Positions 24,363 to 33,471 of a stretch of DNA of 35,238 bases are shown one piece after another; the stretch's first letter is position 1, and each line of letters begins with the position of its first letter. Origin of the DNA: Lentisphaeria bacterium UBA1732 (lineage in GTDB: Bacteria; Verrucomicrobiota; Lentisphaeria; Victivallales; UBA1829). Where the stretch lies: the NCBI GenBank assembly GCA_002315855.1, contig DCIG01000032.1:1-35238 (forward strand). The letters are read 5' to 3'. The position numbers and the translations under genes were made by a program. A model generated the notes under the pieces. It was given only the letters and a program-made list of their open reading frames with translations. It did no database searches and had not been told where the DNA came from.

Positions 24363-25409
24363 TCACTTTAAAAACAGCTCATCATCCTCAGAAATAGAAT
24401 GATTCTCTTGTTTTTTCGGGGGCTGACTGTTTCGTTCCCAGAAAACCCCGTCTTCATATCCCTGAATCGCGGAATCCGTCTCTTCCATTTCAAGCCGTTT
24501 CAGGGTCAGACAGCAGTATTCACGGCTTTGTTCGATACTTGTAAATTTCCGCCCCAGCTTTCGCGCCGTGACTGCGGTTGTTCCGCTTCCCCCGAACGGA
24601 TCAAACACAACTCCCCCGGCCTCTGTGCTTGCCAATAACAGCTTTGCCAGCAGTTTTTCCGGCTTCTGCGTGGGATGGTCGGTATTTTCCCGCATGGACC
24701 AGAAAGGCACGGTCAGATCGTCCCAGAAATTCGATGCTCCGGTCAGGCGGTAACGCCCGTTTCCCTCTTCGTTCCAGTCTTTCGGTACGCCGTCAGTCCG
24801 ATACGGCGCGATGACTTTTCGCTTCATGCGCACCGCATCCCCGTGAAAAATCGGCTCGTCTCCCTTGACCGCATACCAGATATCCTCACAGGCATTCTTC
24901 CAGTTGTCGTCTGCGGAACGCCCCTTTTCTCGCTGCCATGTAATGCGGTTTCGCACATTCAGCCCGCATTCCCGCAGTGCCTCATAACACGCCGCCGTGC
25001 ATTTCCAGTCGCAGCACAGATATACTGCCGCATTCTCTTTCATCAGTCGCACGATTTTCGGCAGCCACGACATCAGATATTCGAAATATGCCCCGTCGCC
25101 CCGCTTGCGGAATACATTCCCGTTGAAATCCTTGGTCAGATTATACGGAGGATCGAGAAACACTGCATCCGCAAACGAATCCGGCAGAAACTCCATCACC
25201 GCAAGCATATCGCCCATGATCACGCAGTCGCTCACCTCATCCGCAGAAACTTTCCGGCACGGCATCGGACAAATCTTTTCCGACAGCCGCTCTGTTTCCT
25301 CTTCCGTCAGACGGATTGTCCGGTTCCGGGGCGCGGAAGCCCGCACCTCCGGGATTTTTTCCCCTTGTTCAGAACTTAAACGGCTCATCTTTGACATAGA
25401 ATCGAACAT
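24363..25409 (-). CDS. Orphan beta-class DNA methyltransferase (N6-adenine or N4-cytosine)
   Basis: About 349 residues from the ATG at 25409. Motif IV, LDPPYNL (85-91), precedes the SAM-binding motif I, FDPFGGSGTT (269-278), and HPTQKPEKLL (245-254) lies between. This order defines the beta group of amino-methyltransferases, which includes CcrM and HinfI methylases. DPPY is typical of N6-adenine enzymes. No restriction enzyme gene is adjacent, so it is probably an orphan, regulatory or epigenetic methylase. It starts inside the end of the GH35 gene. A TTG at 25439 and ATGs at 25397 and 25388 are other possible starts, and none has a strong ribosome-binding site. Base composition is like the chromosome. 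Confidence 0.85.
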   Translation of the reverse strand: MFDSMSKMSRLSSEQGEKIPEVRASAPRNRTIRLTEEETERLSEKICPMPCRKVSADEVSDCVIMGDMLAVMEFLPDSFADAVFLDPPYNLTKDFNGNVFRKRGDGAYFEYLMSWLPKIVRLMKENAAVYLCCDWKCTAACYEALRECGLNVRNRITWQREKGRSADDNWKNACEDIWYAVKGDEPIFHGDAVRMKRKVIAPYRTDGVPKDWNEEGNGRYRLTGASNFWDDLTVPFWSMRENTDHPTQKPEKLLAKLLLASTEAGGVVFDPFGGSGTTAVTARKLGRKFTSIEQSREYCCLTLKRLEMEETDSAIQGYEDGVFWERNSQPPKKQENHSISEDDELFLK

Positions 25410-27705
25410 CTTTGATTCGCCCGTTCGCATTCTTATCAATGCGCGGCAGCAGACGGAATCCCGTTACAGTCTTGCTTTCTTTCATATCAATCACCACCGC
25501 ATGAGGGAATCCAGGCTTCTTGTCCGAGTAATCCGTGTGCCAGAATGTCGACTCCTGCAAATCAATCAGTTTATCGGCATTGTTGTTGGCATCATCCACT
25601 TCTTCACTGTCGGCATACAGCACTTTCCAGAAAGTACGGTCTGCAACCTCGCCTTTCTCGTCCACTACGGTGAGTTCTGCGGCAGAGGCGAAATAATTCC
25701 CGTTCTGTTCACTCAGGGCTTCCAGACACAGGTAACGCCCTTTCACCGGCTTCTCGAAGTTCACTTGCTGCCAGTCGTCGTTATTGGGCAGACGTCCTGT
25801 TACTGCGGGTGTTTCGCCGCTTAAATCCAGCTTCTGACCTTCCTGGCGGTGCGTCATTGCCGCTGAAGCCTTGCGGACCTTATCGAGAACCGGCTCTTTC
25901 AGACCGGACATCGTTGTCGCTTCCGGTGTCAGCAAATCCAGAATCACAACCTCGTTTTCGCCCTTTTTCATCCAGCATCCCGGCAGATACAGAGCCTGCT
26001 GCGGACCGATAAACCAGTACCGTCCCAGATTATGCCCGTTCACCCACACCATGCCTTTGCCCCAGGTCGAAACATCCAGGAACGTGTCGCCCGGTTCATT
26101 CACCGTAAACGTGCCTTTGTACCATGCGGGACCCTTTACCGGTGCCGTGACTGCCTCATACTTTTTCGCGGTCTGGAATGCACTGTCCACGGGAAAATTG
26201 TATACTTCCCAGCCCGTTACTTCCCGGTCGCCCGCCGTCACAGACTTCGTAATCCCCTTGCGGTCGATGATTCCTCCGGCATAGTTCACGCGTCCGTTGT
26301 TTTCCACCAGAATATCCAGCTGAACATCCTTGCTGAATCCCGGCAGTTTCAGACCTTTTTCATCCAGCCGCCGTTCCACGATGCCGGTCTGTTCGCCGTC
26401 GATATAAACCGCCGCCCAGTCATGGACTTCCGTTATGTTCAGCATCTTGCCCGAATCCGAAGCCGGCAATGTGGTGCGGTACAGAATCCGGCCGAATCCC
26501 TGATCGAACTTTTCCATCGGCTGAATCTTTTCCGACTTCTTCGCTTCCGGCAGATTTTTGAATAGCGGCGCCGCCTGCGTCAATTGGAACTGAGGAATTG
26601 CAATCACGGGATTTTGTGCCGGGATTTCAGCCGGTGTTTCCCCCTCATTCAGATAGGATTTCAACAGGTTGCGCACTGCGTCAAACTTATCGGTCGTCCA
26701 GCCCGCCTCGGTAATCGGAGCATTGTAGTCGTAGGAAGACACCATGCAGGAATACGGCGGAGAATTGGCCCCGCCCCACTGTCCGAACGTCGTTCCTCCG
26801 TGTGCCATGTACAGGCTGAACGATATTTTACGGTCCAGCATGTCTTTCAGACTGCCGATGAAGCTGTCCACACTGCGCGTTTCATGCCTGCGTCCCCAGT
26901 TATCGTACCATCCGGTCCAGTATTCTCCGCACATCAGAGGATTTTGCGGATGACTCCGCTTGATTCCGCGGAATTGACTGTCGATATTCGAGCCTGCACC
27001 GAAATTCAGGCAGATTGCCGCATCATCCAGTTTGTACTTCTGATAATTCGAGTTCCAGTCGCAGCGGATCAGCTGGACTTTGTCGAATCCCGCCTCGCGC
27101 AGTGCATCCCGCATTCCGGCCATATATTCGCCGTCGCTTCCGAAGCACGCATATTCATTTTCCACCTGCACCAGGATGATGTTTCCGCCGTTCTGAATCT
27201 GCATCGGGGCCAGTCGTTTGCCCACCTCTTTCAAATACTTCTGTGTGCGTTCCTTGAACAGCGGATCACGGAAAGTTCTCACCTGCAAATCATCCTTTTT
27301 CAGCAGCCACCACGGGATTCCCCCCATTTCCCATTCGGCGCATACATAGGGACCGGGACGCAGAATGCAGTACATGCCGTTCGCCTGAATCAGCTTCACA
27401 AATTCCACAATATCCTTGTCTCCGCTGAAATCAAACTGATCCTGCACCTGCTCATGGAAGTTCCAGAAGAGATAAATGCAGATCGTGTTCATTCCCAGTG
27501 CTTTGGTCATCTTAATGCGATGATCCCAGTATTCACGGGGAATACGCGTATAGTGCAGTTCTCCGGCACGCACCAGAAATGGTTTCCCATCAAGCAGATA
27601 TTGCCCGTTGACGGCTCGGAAATCCTTGCCCATATCAGGCAAGTCTCCCGCAAATGCGCAAACCGACAGAACTGAAAGACAAATACTCATAAGCAGTTTT
27701 TTCAT
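25369..27705 (-). CDS. Secreted GH35 beta-galactosidase with C-terminal carbohydrate-binding-like domain
   Basis: A 778-residue enzyme that hydrolyses terminal beta-galactosides. A signal peptide (1-19, ending AFA) leads to the GH35 barrel (about 30-340). Motifs there are LRPGPYVCAEWEMGG (115-129), VQVENEY with E184 as acid/base (179-185), and GEYWTGW with E261 as nucleophile (260-266). Jelly-roll domains follow, with NGHNLGRYWFIGPQQALYLP. The C-terminus (about 635-775) resembles a discoidin (F5/8 type C) domain. The ATG at 27705 was preferred to an upstream in-frame start (27774) because GGAGGG lies 7 bases before it and the signal peptide begins there. A promoter lies at 27760-27788. It heads an operon with the DNA methyltransferase and GH43-like genes. 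Host mucin or plant galactans are plausible substrates. Confidence 0.93.
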   Translation of the reverse strand: MKKLLMSICLSVLSVCAFAGDLPDMGKDFRAVNGQYLLDGKPFLVRAGELHYTRIPREYWDHRIKMTKALGMNTICIYLFWNFHEQVQDQFDFSGDKDIVEFVKLIQANGMYCILRPGPYVCAEWEMGGIPWWLLKKDDLQVRTFRDPLFKERTQKYLKEVGKRLAPMQIQNGGNIILVQVENEYACFGSDGEYMAGMRDALREAGFDKVQLIRCDWNSNYQKYKLDDAAICLNFGAGSNIDSQFRGIKRSHPQNPLMCGEYWTGWYDNWGRRHETRSVDSFIGSLKDMLDRKISFSLYMAHGGTTFGQWGGANSPPYSCMVSSYDYNAPITEAGWTTDKFDAVRNLLKSYLNEGETPAEIPAQNPVIAIPQFQLTQAAPLFKNLPEAKKSEKIQPMEKFDQGFGRILYRTTLPASDSGKMLNITEVHDWAAVYIDGEQTGIVERRLDEKGLKLPGFSKDVQLDILVENNGRVNYAGGIIDRKGITKSVTAGDREVTGWEVYNFPVDSAFQTAKKYEAVTAPVKGPAWYKGTFTVNEPGDTFLDVSTWGKGMVWVNGHNLGRYWFIGPQQALYLPGCWMKKGENEVVILDLLTPEATTMSGLKEPVLDKVRKASAAMTHRQEGQKLDLSGETPAVTGRLPNNDDWQQVNFEKPVKGRYLCLEALSEQNGNYFASAAELTVVDEKGEVADRTFWKVLYADSEEVDDANNNADKLIDLQESTFWHTDYSDKKPGFPHAVVIDMKESKTVTGFRLLPRIDKNANGRIKDVRFYVKDEPFKF

Positions 27706-27759
27706 GTTGTTCCCTCCGGAATCAGGAATGGATGTTGTTGTTTCTACAATTTCAACACT

Positions 27760-27788
27760 AATATAACCCGTCATGCTTCAGATTGCAA
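27760..27788 (-). promoter_or_regulatory. Sigma70 promoter of the GH35 operon
   Basis: On the minus strand, TTGCAA (27788-27783), a 17-base spacer and TATATT (27765-27760), about 55 bases before the GH35 start codon. Confidence 0.65.
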
Positions 27789-27853
27789 ATACTGTCTCCT
27801 GTTTTTTGACCACCTTGTTTTCTTTATGGCAAAATTTCCCTTGTTTCTCCATG

Positions 27854-27885
27854 AAAAAACCTCCTGCTCATTCCGGAACAGGAGG
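27854..27885 (-). terminator. Rho-independent terminator of the Aas-like gene
   Basis: On the minus strand, CCTCCTG (27885-27879) pairs with CAGGAGG (27866-27860) and is followed by TTTTTT (27859-27854). It lies 26 bases after the stop. Confidence 0.9.
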
Positions 27886-27910
27886 TCGAATCACATATTC
27901 TTTTATTCTT

Positions 27911-30676
27911 TTACGCTTGCTTGGCCGCATCCGTCCCCGCCGTGCGTGCCATTTCTTTCAGCTTCTTCAAATCTTTCTTGCCGTTTCCCAGCAGTGGAAT
28001 TGCGTCAATCAGGAAGAATGCGTCAGGACGCGGAATCCACAGGTTCGGCAATCCGTTTTCACGCAGGACATTGCCTGCCTGCTGCGGATCGAATGCCGGA
28101 TCGGAATAGAATACGATGATTTGCTCGCCTTTCTTGGAATCCGGACGTGCGGACACTGCCACTTTCCCATCCAGATTGAACAAATCTTCCAGCTTCTGTT
28201 CAATCAGCTCATGCGGAACCATTTCCCCGCCGATTTTGCTGAATCTCGAAAGCCGTCCCGTAATTCGGATATAGCCGTCCCGGTCCATGGATGCAATGTC
28301 ATTGGTATTATACCAGCCATCCGGCGTAATCGCCTTCTTCATGGCTTCCGGATCATCCAGATACCCCATCATCACGGAGGCGGATTTCAGTTGGAGCAGA
28401 CCTTCCTTGCCGGCATCCAGCAGTTCACCCGTGTCCACGTCCACAATACGCGATGCAATCCCCTGCATTGCCACGCCGATACTGCCGAACGGTCCCGATT
28501 CTTTCCCGATTGCGAGGAAGTCGTCAGGGATATTCAGCGACACGATCGGCGACATTTCCGTGCAGCCGTAGCCTTCGATGATGCTCTTGCCGGTGAGTGC
28601 CTTGAAGTCGTCATACACTTTCCTCTGCAGCTTTTCCGCGCCGGTTACCATCATGCGCAGCGAGTCGAAATCACCCGGCTTGTAGTGCCTCATATAGTTC
28701 AGCAGGAATGTCGGTGTCGAAATCAGCATCGTAACCTTGTCTTTTTTCACGGTCTTGCAGATTCCTGCTCCGTCCAGCGGATTCGTTACCAGAATTACCT
28801 GCGTCCCCGTTACCGACGGGAAACTCAGCCCCACCATCAGGCCGAATGCGTGGAACAGCGGCAGATTGCCCATGATTCGGTCTGTGCTGTAGTGCCAGTT
28901 CAGCTGTCTCCAGAAACTCCAGATGTCCGACGTGATATTATGGTGCGAAAGCATCACGCCTTTCGGGGTCCCTGTGGACCCGCTGGAGAACAGCAGTGCC
29001 GCCGGATACATCACGTCTGTGCCGTGTTTCGGCGCAATATCGCGAATCAGAACTTGGTGCGGATACAGAATGATTTTCGCCAGTGCAGTATATTTGTCGG
29101 TCTTCGTAATCAGTTTCGGCAGATCCTCCAGGAAAATCATCTCCGGACGAGGCTCCTTTTTCAGCTTCGCGAGGAACACTTTGCTGGTGATGATCGTCTT
29201 CAGTTTTGCTTTGCTGCACATAATATCCATGACGGAATCGCCTACGGTATAGTTCAGCACGGCCGGAACACGGTCTGCCAGCTGTACCGCGAACAGTGCT
29301 TCAATGGAAATCACCTTATTGGGCAGCAGCACTCCCACAAACTGTCCGTCATCTCCCCGTTCGGCGAGAATTTTACGCAGTTTTTTGCTCATAATCATGG
29401 AGGCCGCAAGCACTTCCAGATTCTTTGCCCCGTTTTCGGCATCTGCATCCTTGAATGTTACATCGAAAGGATGCTGTAACGTTCTGCGCAGGAATCGGTA
29501 CGGAATTGTTTTCTCTCCGTGAATCGGCTTCATTTCCGCCTCTGCTCCCAGTTCGGCGATTTTCTGCCAGATTCGGAAGCCGCTCCAGTTTTGCGGAATC
29601 GGTTCGCCTACGATTACGGTTCCCGGAATCGGAAGCAGACGTGGCTTGATGAAACGCAGTTTCCCTTGGAAAATCGTCAGCAGACTGCCCCAGTGCAGTC
29701 CCAGTCTTACCGGAATCACCGGAATATCGGGGCGCGGCAGCAGTTTGGTAATCCCCGATCGAAACGCATGTGCCATGCCGTTCGGCGAAATCACGCCTTC
29801 CGGGAAAATGCACACCACACCATCAGAATTGAGAATATCGTGCACCGAATCAAATAGTTCCCGCATTTTATTGGTGCTTGCGCGTTCCGGTACTTCCAGA
29901 GCCTTGCTCCAGCGGAAGAAAAGATTCAGTCCCGGAAAACGATAGAAGCGGTGATCCACCAGAAATGTTACTTTGCGCGGTTTCAGGCACAGGATAAACA
30001 GAAAGTCAAGGAATGAAATATGGTTTGCCACCAGCATCGCAGGACCGATGTCGGGATAGTTTTCCACATTGTAGACTTTCATGCGGTAAATTGTGCAGGA
30101 CAGAAGCCATCCCAGGGTGCGCAGAACCAGCGACGGACGCCAGATCAGCACCACCGCTCCCCACACCAGCAGGGTCCAGATCATTCCGTGAATGGATTTC
30201 GTCCCGTACACATCTTTGTACCCCATCTCGAATCCGGCGCATCCGCACGCCGCGACAAACAGAAACGGCAGTACTTTTGCCAGCATCATGCCATAGCGTT
30301 TTTCCAGATAAATCGACACCATGTGAACGCATATCCGCAAGTCCAGCAGCAGGAAAAACACGCTCAGCGAAATTGCAATCGTGCGCAGTACCACCGAATC
30401 CGAACTACTCCAGTACAGTCCCAGAGCCGCCGCGAAGAAACTCGGAAACGCCAGCCCTACCAGGACTCCGTAGTTTTTGCAGCGGTCCATTGCCCAGAAT
30501 CCCAATGCCAGCGCAATGACCGGCCATATTTGCGTATGCCAGTTCTGAGTTGCCATGGTTGCGGTCCAGGCATGTCCGATTGTCATGCACACTGCCGCCG
30601 TTATGAATATCATGGACAGCAGGGAAATCAGTGCCGCATGAAAATTTTCGCGAAGTTTGTATAATGTATCCTGCAT
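27911..30676 (-). CDS. Aas-like fusion: membrane region, 1-acyl-phospholipid acyltransferase and AMP-binding acyl-activating domain
   Basis: About 921 residues from the ATG at 30676. Six or so membrane segments fill the first 210 residues. An acyltransferase domain follows with NHISFLD (the NHx4D motif) and FPEGVIS. Then comes an adenylate-forming domain with FSSGSTGTPKGVMLSHHN, GYGCTEMSP and, near the C-terminus, GRLSRFSKIGGEMV. The order matches bifunctional Aas proteins, which reacylate lysophospholipids with fatty acids activated as acyl-ACP. In E. coli Aas the membrane part differs. The start at 30676 was chosen over 30751 because GGAG lies 8 bases before it, which also leaves an 86-base leader after the promoter. 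It has its own terminator and is probably monocistronic. Confidence 0.85.
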   Translation of the reverse strand: MQDTLYKLRENFHAALISLLSMIFITAAVCMTIGHAWTATMATQNWHTQIWPVIALALGFWAMDRCKNYGVLVGLAFPSFFAAALGLYWSSSDSVVLRTIAISLSVFFLLLDLRICVHMVSIYLEKRYGMMLAKVLPFLFVAACGCAGFEMGYKDVYGTKSIHGMIWTLLVWGAVVLIWRPSLVLRTLGWLLSCTIYRMKVYNVENYPDIGPAMLVANHISFLDFLFILCLKPRKVTFLVDHRFYRFPGLNLFFRWSKALEVPERASTNKMRELFDSVHDILNSDGVVCIFPEGVISPNGMAHAFRSGITKLLPRPDIPVIPVRLGLHWGSLLTIFQGKLRFIKPRLLPIPGTVIVGEPIPQNWSGFRIWQKIAELGAEAEMKPIHGEKTIPYRFLRRTLQHPFDVTFKDADAENGAKNLEVLAASMIMSKKLRKILAERGDDGQFVGVLLPNKVISIEALFAVQLADRVPAVLNYTVGDSVMDIMCSKAKLKTIITSKVFLAKLKKEPRPEMIFLEDLPKLITKTDKYTALAKIILYPHQVLIRDIAPKHGTDVMYPAALLFSSGSTGTPKGVMLSHHNITSDIWSFWRQLNWHYSTDRIMGNLPLFHAFGLMVGLSFPSVTGTQVILVTNPLDGAGICKTVKKDKVTMLISTPTFLLNYMRHYKPGDFDSLRMMVTGAEKLQRKVYDDFKALTGKSIIEGYGCTEMSPIVSLNIPDDFLAIGKESGPFGSIGVAMQGIASRIVDVDTGELLDAGKEGLLQLKSASVMMGYLDDPEAMKKAITPDGWYNTNDIASMDRDGYIRITGRLSRFSKIGGEMVPHELIEQKLEDLFNLDGKVAVSARPDSKKGEQIIVFYSDPAFDPQQAGNVLRENGLPNLWIPRPDAFFLIDAIPLLGNGKKDLKKLKEMARTAGTDAAKQA

Positions 30677-30768
30677 TTTGGAAACTCCATAAAGAATTGA
30701 ACTTGTACTCAGGGTATGACACCCTTGCTTGACCAACTGCATTACGTCCAAGTACAGTCAGCCTCTAA

Positions 30769-30797
30769 AATATAGCACCGCCCGTTTCTCTTGTCAA
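30769..30797 (-). promoter_or_regulatory. Near-consensus extended -10 promoter of the Aas-like gene
   Basis: On the minus strand, TTGACA (30797-30792), a 17-base spacer ending in TGC, and TATATT (30774-30769). The -35 is perfect. The -10 carries the same TGCTATATT string as at 6389 and 17200. Confidence 0.85.
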
Positions 30798-30914
30798 GGG
30801 AAAAATATTTTTTTATGACCGGTGAACACAGTTATTCCCGGTTTTTTCAGAAAGAGGCTGTCGGACCGCATCTTTGAGCAGCAGGCGGGGATGCCCCTCA
30901 TTTCCCATCATCAT

Positions 30915-32717
30915 TTACTCGTGATGCACCAGCTCGCTCATCGTGAACGGTTTGAACTTCTTGACTGCTTTTTCCCGTGCATCCGCGTCTGCATCCAGAT
31001 ATTTCCAGCGGTTGAATGCGAAGTCATGGGGCAGATACCCGGACAGCCACGAATGCGTCATCACGAAACACTTCGTGTGTGATTCAAAAATCCACGGACA
31101 TTGTTCTTGCAGGTATCTGGTCAGCTCATGAACCTGTTTTTCATATTCTTCCGCATTGGTTTCCGCAATGAATTTCCGGTACATTTCATCGTACACTGCA
31201 TCCCGGTAGCTCACCCGGTTGCACGACCCCGCATTTTCGCCGTAGAAAAGCTGCAGAAAGTTTTCCGCATCGGGATAGTCTGCCGTCCACGAATAGCGGA
31301 ACATCTGTACGCCTCCCGTTTTCAGCTTCTGCACAAACCTTGGCCACGTGTTGAATTCTGCCCGCACTTCAATTCCGATTGCCTCCAGATCGCTGACCAT
31401 CAGTTCCGCCGTCTGACGGTAGAAGGTATCGCTTCCCGTTTGATCGAATGAAATGACCAGCGGCTTCCCCGTTTTCGGGTCGATTCCGTTGGGATAACCT
31501 GCCAGTTCCAGTTCTCGTTTGGCCTCTTCCACATTGTGCCGTCCGAATTTCCCTTGCGTCCCCTCGTTTTCTGCCCCGGGGATTCCCGGCGGTACGGGAC
31601 CTGCCGCTTCCGTGAAACGATTCCCCGAATGCACGATGCGTCTGCCCTTGTCGAATGCCAGCGAGATTGCCCGCCGAAGATGCACGTTCCCCCCCAGTGT
31701 CGGGTCGGCGAAGTTGAACCCGATGTAATTGGTCTCCAGCTGCATTCGCGAAAGCAGTTTGATTCCCCGCTCCCGCAGGGCAGGCGAAAGTTCCAGCTCC
31801 TTGTTCACCACCGCCTCGAAACACTCCGAATCCGGCACATACAGGTCCAGTCTCCCTTGCAGAAACATCAGCCACGAAGCAATCGGCTGTTTCACCAGGT
31901 AGCACGTGATGGCATCCGATGCCGGCAGTATTCGTCCGTCGGACTCTCCGTGATATTCCGTATTTTTCGCCATTTCGATGGCGTAGTCTTTCTCCCACCG
32001 CGTCAGCTTGAACGCCCCTGAGCCCTCCGGATGGTCTGCGAATCCTTCCCCGTAGAACTCCACGGCTCTCCGCGACACTGCCGCCGTATACGGCAGTGCC
32101 AGTGCGTACAGAAACCTCGGATCGGGCTTTTCCAAGTGGAAAATCAGCGTCCGTTCATTGACAATCTCCATTCCCTCGCATGGCTCATCGTAGGGCGTCA
32201 GATCATTGCCCGCCGCCGCTTCGGTTTTCGCACGGAATTTATCCAGCCCCTTGATTCTGCCGCGAATCAGCCAGAATCCCGATGACCTCAGCCGCGTATC
32301 CGCCAGCCTCAAAATCGAAAACACCAGATCCCGCGCCGTTACTTTCCTCTGTTCTTTGCTCAGCCCCTTGTGCGCCTCTCCCTCCTGAAAATACAAATCG
32401 TCTCTCAATGTGCAGGTATACGAGCACCCGTCTTCGGAAATCTCCGGCATTTTTGTCAGCATACACGGTTCCAGCTTGTAGTCCCCCGAATCATAGCGGT
32501 ATTGCAGCATGGTGTCGTAGAATGCTCCCGAAACATATTGGCTTGCCGTGTCGGCGGCGAGTACCGGGTCCAGCGTGTTGATTGGCTTGCCCAGGCTCAT
32601 GACTACGGTTTTGCGCGGCTGTTCCTGCGTCTTCCCGCACGATGCCGCCCCGAAACACGCCGCCACTGCAATCACTGCCGCCGGCATCACTTTCCATAAC
32701 ATTCTTTTCAGCTTCAT
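30915..32717 (-). CDS. OppA/DppA-like peptide ABC transporter substrate-binding lipoprotein
   Basis: A 600-residue solute-binding protein (SBP_bac_5 family). The N-terminus has Lys/Arg, a hydrophobic core and a lipobox-like AASC near residue 27, so it is probably a lipoprotein. The mature part has the family pattern: INTLDPVLAADTASQYV, then ISEDGCSYTCTLRDDLYFQ, GSGAFKLTRWEK, HLRRAISLAFDK, and a DYPDAENFLQLFYG segment near the end. The family delivers oligopeptides to an ABC permease, but no permease or ATPase genes are nearby. The ATG at 32717 overlaps the recX stop in ATGA. A longer in-frame extension to 33134 runs through recX in another frame and is rejected. Confidence 0.9.
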   Translation of the reverse strand: MKLKRMLWKVMPAAVIAVAACFGAASCGKTQEQPRKTVVMSLGKPINTLDPVLAADTASQYVSGAFYDTMLQYRYDSGDYKLEPCMLTKMPEISEDGCSYTCTLRDDLYFQEGEAHKGLSKEQRKVTARDLVFSILRLADTRLRSSGFWLIRGRIKGLDKFRAKTEAAAGNDLTPYDEPCEGMEIVNERTLIFHLEKPDPRFLYALALPYTAAVSRRAVEFYGEGFADHPEGSGAFKLTRWEKDYAIEMAKNTEYHGESDGRILPASDAITCYLVKQPIASWLMFLQGRLDLYVPDSECFEAVVNKELELSPALRERGIKLLSRMQLETNYIGFNFADPTLGGNVHLRRAISLAFDKGRRIVHSGNRFTEAAGPVPPGIPGAENEGTQGKFGRHNVEEAKRELELAGYPNGIDPKTGKPLVISFDQTGSDTFYRQTAELMVSDLEAIGIEVRAEFNTWPRFVQKLKTGGVQMFRYSWTADYPDAENFLQLFYGENAGSCNRVSYRDAVYDEMYRKFIAETNAEEYEKQVHELTRYLQEQCPWIFESHTKCFVMTHSWLSGYLPHDFAFNRWKYLDADADAREKAVKKFKPFTMSELVHHE

Positions 32718-33238
32718 TCGTACTCGTCTCCTCCCTCGTCTTCGCTGATTTCCTGCCCTTGCAGCCATTTCCCGTAAGCCTTCACGGCATCTCCGCAGCT
32801 GAATCCTCTCCCCATGAGGAATCGTACTGCCTTCGCCTTGCGTTTCATCGGGTCGCTTTCTCTTTTCAGCTGACTTTCTTTCCTCCGCAATGCTTCTGCG
32901 GCGTTGTCCGCCTCGTCCTGTTCCGGCAGATATTCGGCCTCGTCGCCTCCTGCCATGGCGTAATTGACTGCCTCGTCCGGAAAATGATGTTTCCGCATTT
33001 CCAGCCTGATTTTTGCCGGTCCGTAACCTCTGTCCCGGTACAATCGTATCATGGATTCTGCGAGCCGCCCGTCGTTGACGGCTCCGATTCGCTTCAATTC
33101 CGCGACAGCCGCATGGATTTCTGCGCTGGTCCACGCCTGTTTCGCGTAGAGTTTCGCCGTCAAATCGCCTTCCGACAGCAAACGCCGCGACAGCAGTTCC
33201 ACTGCCGCCTCATAGGCGCGTTTCGTTACTCCGGGCAT
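32714..33238 (-). CDS. recX: RecX-family regulator of RecA
   Basis: A 174-residue helical, charged protein with the RecX three-helix repeat pattern: AVELLSRRLLSEGDLTAKL near 12-30, IGAVNDGRLAESMIRLYRDR near 51-70 and GYGPAKIRLEMRKHHFPDE near 71-89. RecX binds RecA filaments and inhibits recombinase and co-protease activity. The ATG follows GGGAGAGACC, and a good promoter lies 85 bases upstream. recA is not in the window. The TGA overlaps the ATG of the OppA-like gene, an unusual coupling partner. The acidic tail (SEDEGGDEYE) contains the ribosome-binding site for that gene. Confidence 0.85.
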   Translation of the reverse strand: MPGVTKRAYEAAVELLSRRLLSEGDLTAKLYAKQAWTSAEIHAAVAELKRIGAVNDGRLAESMIRLYRDRGYGPAKIRLEMRKHHFPDEAVNYAMAGGDEAEYLPEQDEADNAAEALRRKESQLKRESDPMKRKAKAVRFLMGRGFSCGDAVKAYGKWLQGQEISEDEGGDEYE

Positions 33239-33322
33239 GGTCTCTCCCTTGAATCCGTTGTTTTCCTTGATTTTTTGAACTCATTGACATCGTTTCTGCG
33301 GCTTTTTTTGCCGTATCTGAAT

Positions 33323-33351
33323 ACAATATCACCATTTCCCCCTTTTTTCAA
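33323..33351 (-). promoter_or_regulatory. Extended -10 promoter of recX-oppA
   Basis: On the minus strand, TTGAAA (33351-33346), a 17-base spacer ending in TGA, and TATTGT (33328-33323). I noticed no clear LexA-type palindrome over it. Confidence 0.7.
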
Positions 33352-33398
33352 GAAAATCTCTCCCTTTATCTGATTCCCCCCTCTTTCCTCCCCCGTGT

Positions 33399-33436
33399 AA
33401 AAAAGCCCCGCCCGGTGTTATTCAGCCGGACGGAGC
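33399..33436 (-). terminator. Rho-independent terminator of the fucosidase gene
   Basis: On the minus strand, GCTCCGTCCGG (33436-33426) pairs with CCGGGCGGGGC (33415-33405), 11 pairs including two G-U, with TTTTTT following (33404-33399). It is 36 bases after the stop. Confidence 0.92.
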
Positions 33437-33471
33437 TTGCTGTATCGTTCTGTCGAAAGGATAAATTTCCC

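Noticed and set aside
30825..30850. Terminator-like hairpin with T-run on the plus strand (ACCGG/CCGGT then TTTTTT)
   Set aside because: No plus-strand gene lies upstream, and the minus-strand side lacks a T-tract, so it cannot serve the OppA-like gene.
32718..33134. N-terminal extension of the OppA-like ORF (139 extra residues)
   Set aside because: It is the recX coding region read in another frame. It is Arg/Gly-rich and unlike any secretion signal, whereas a lipoprotein signal begins at the ATG at 32717.
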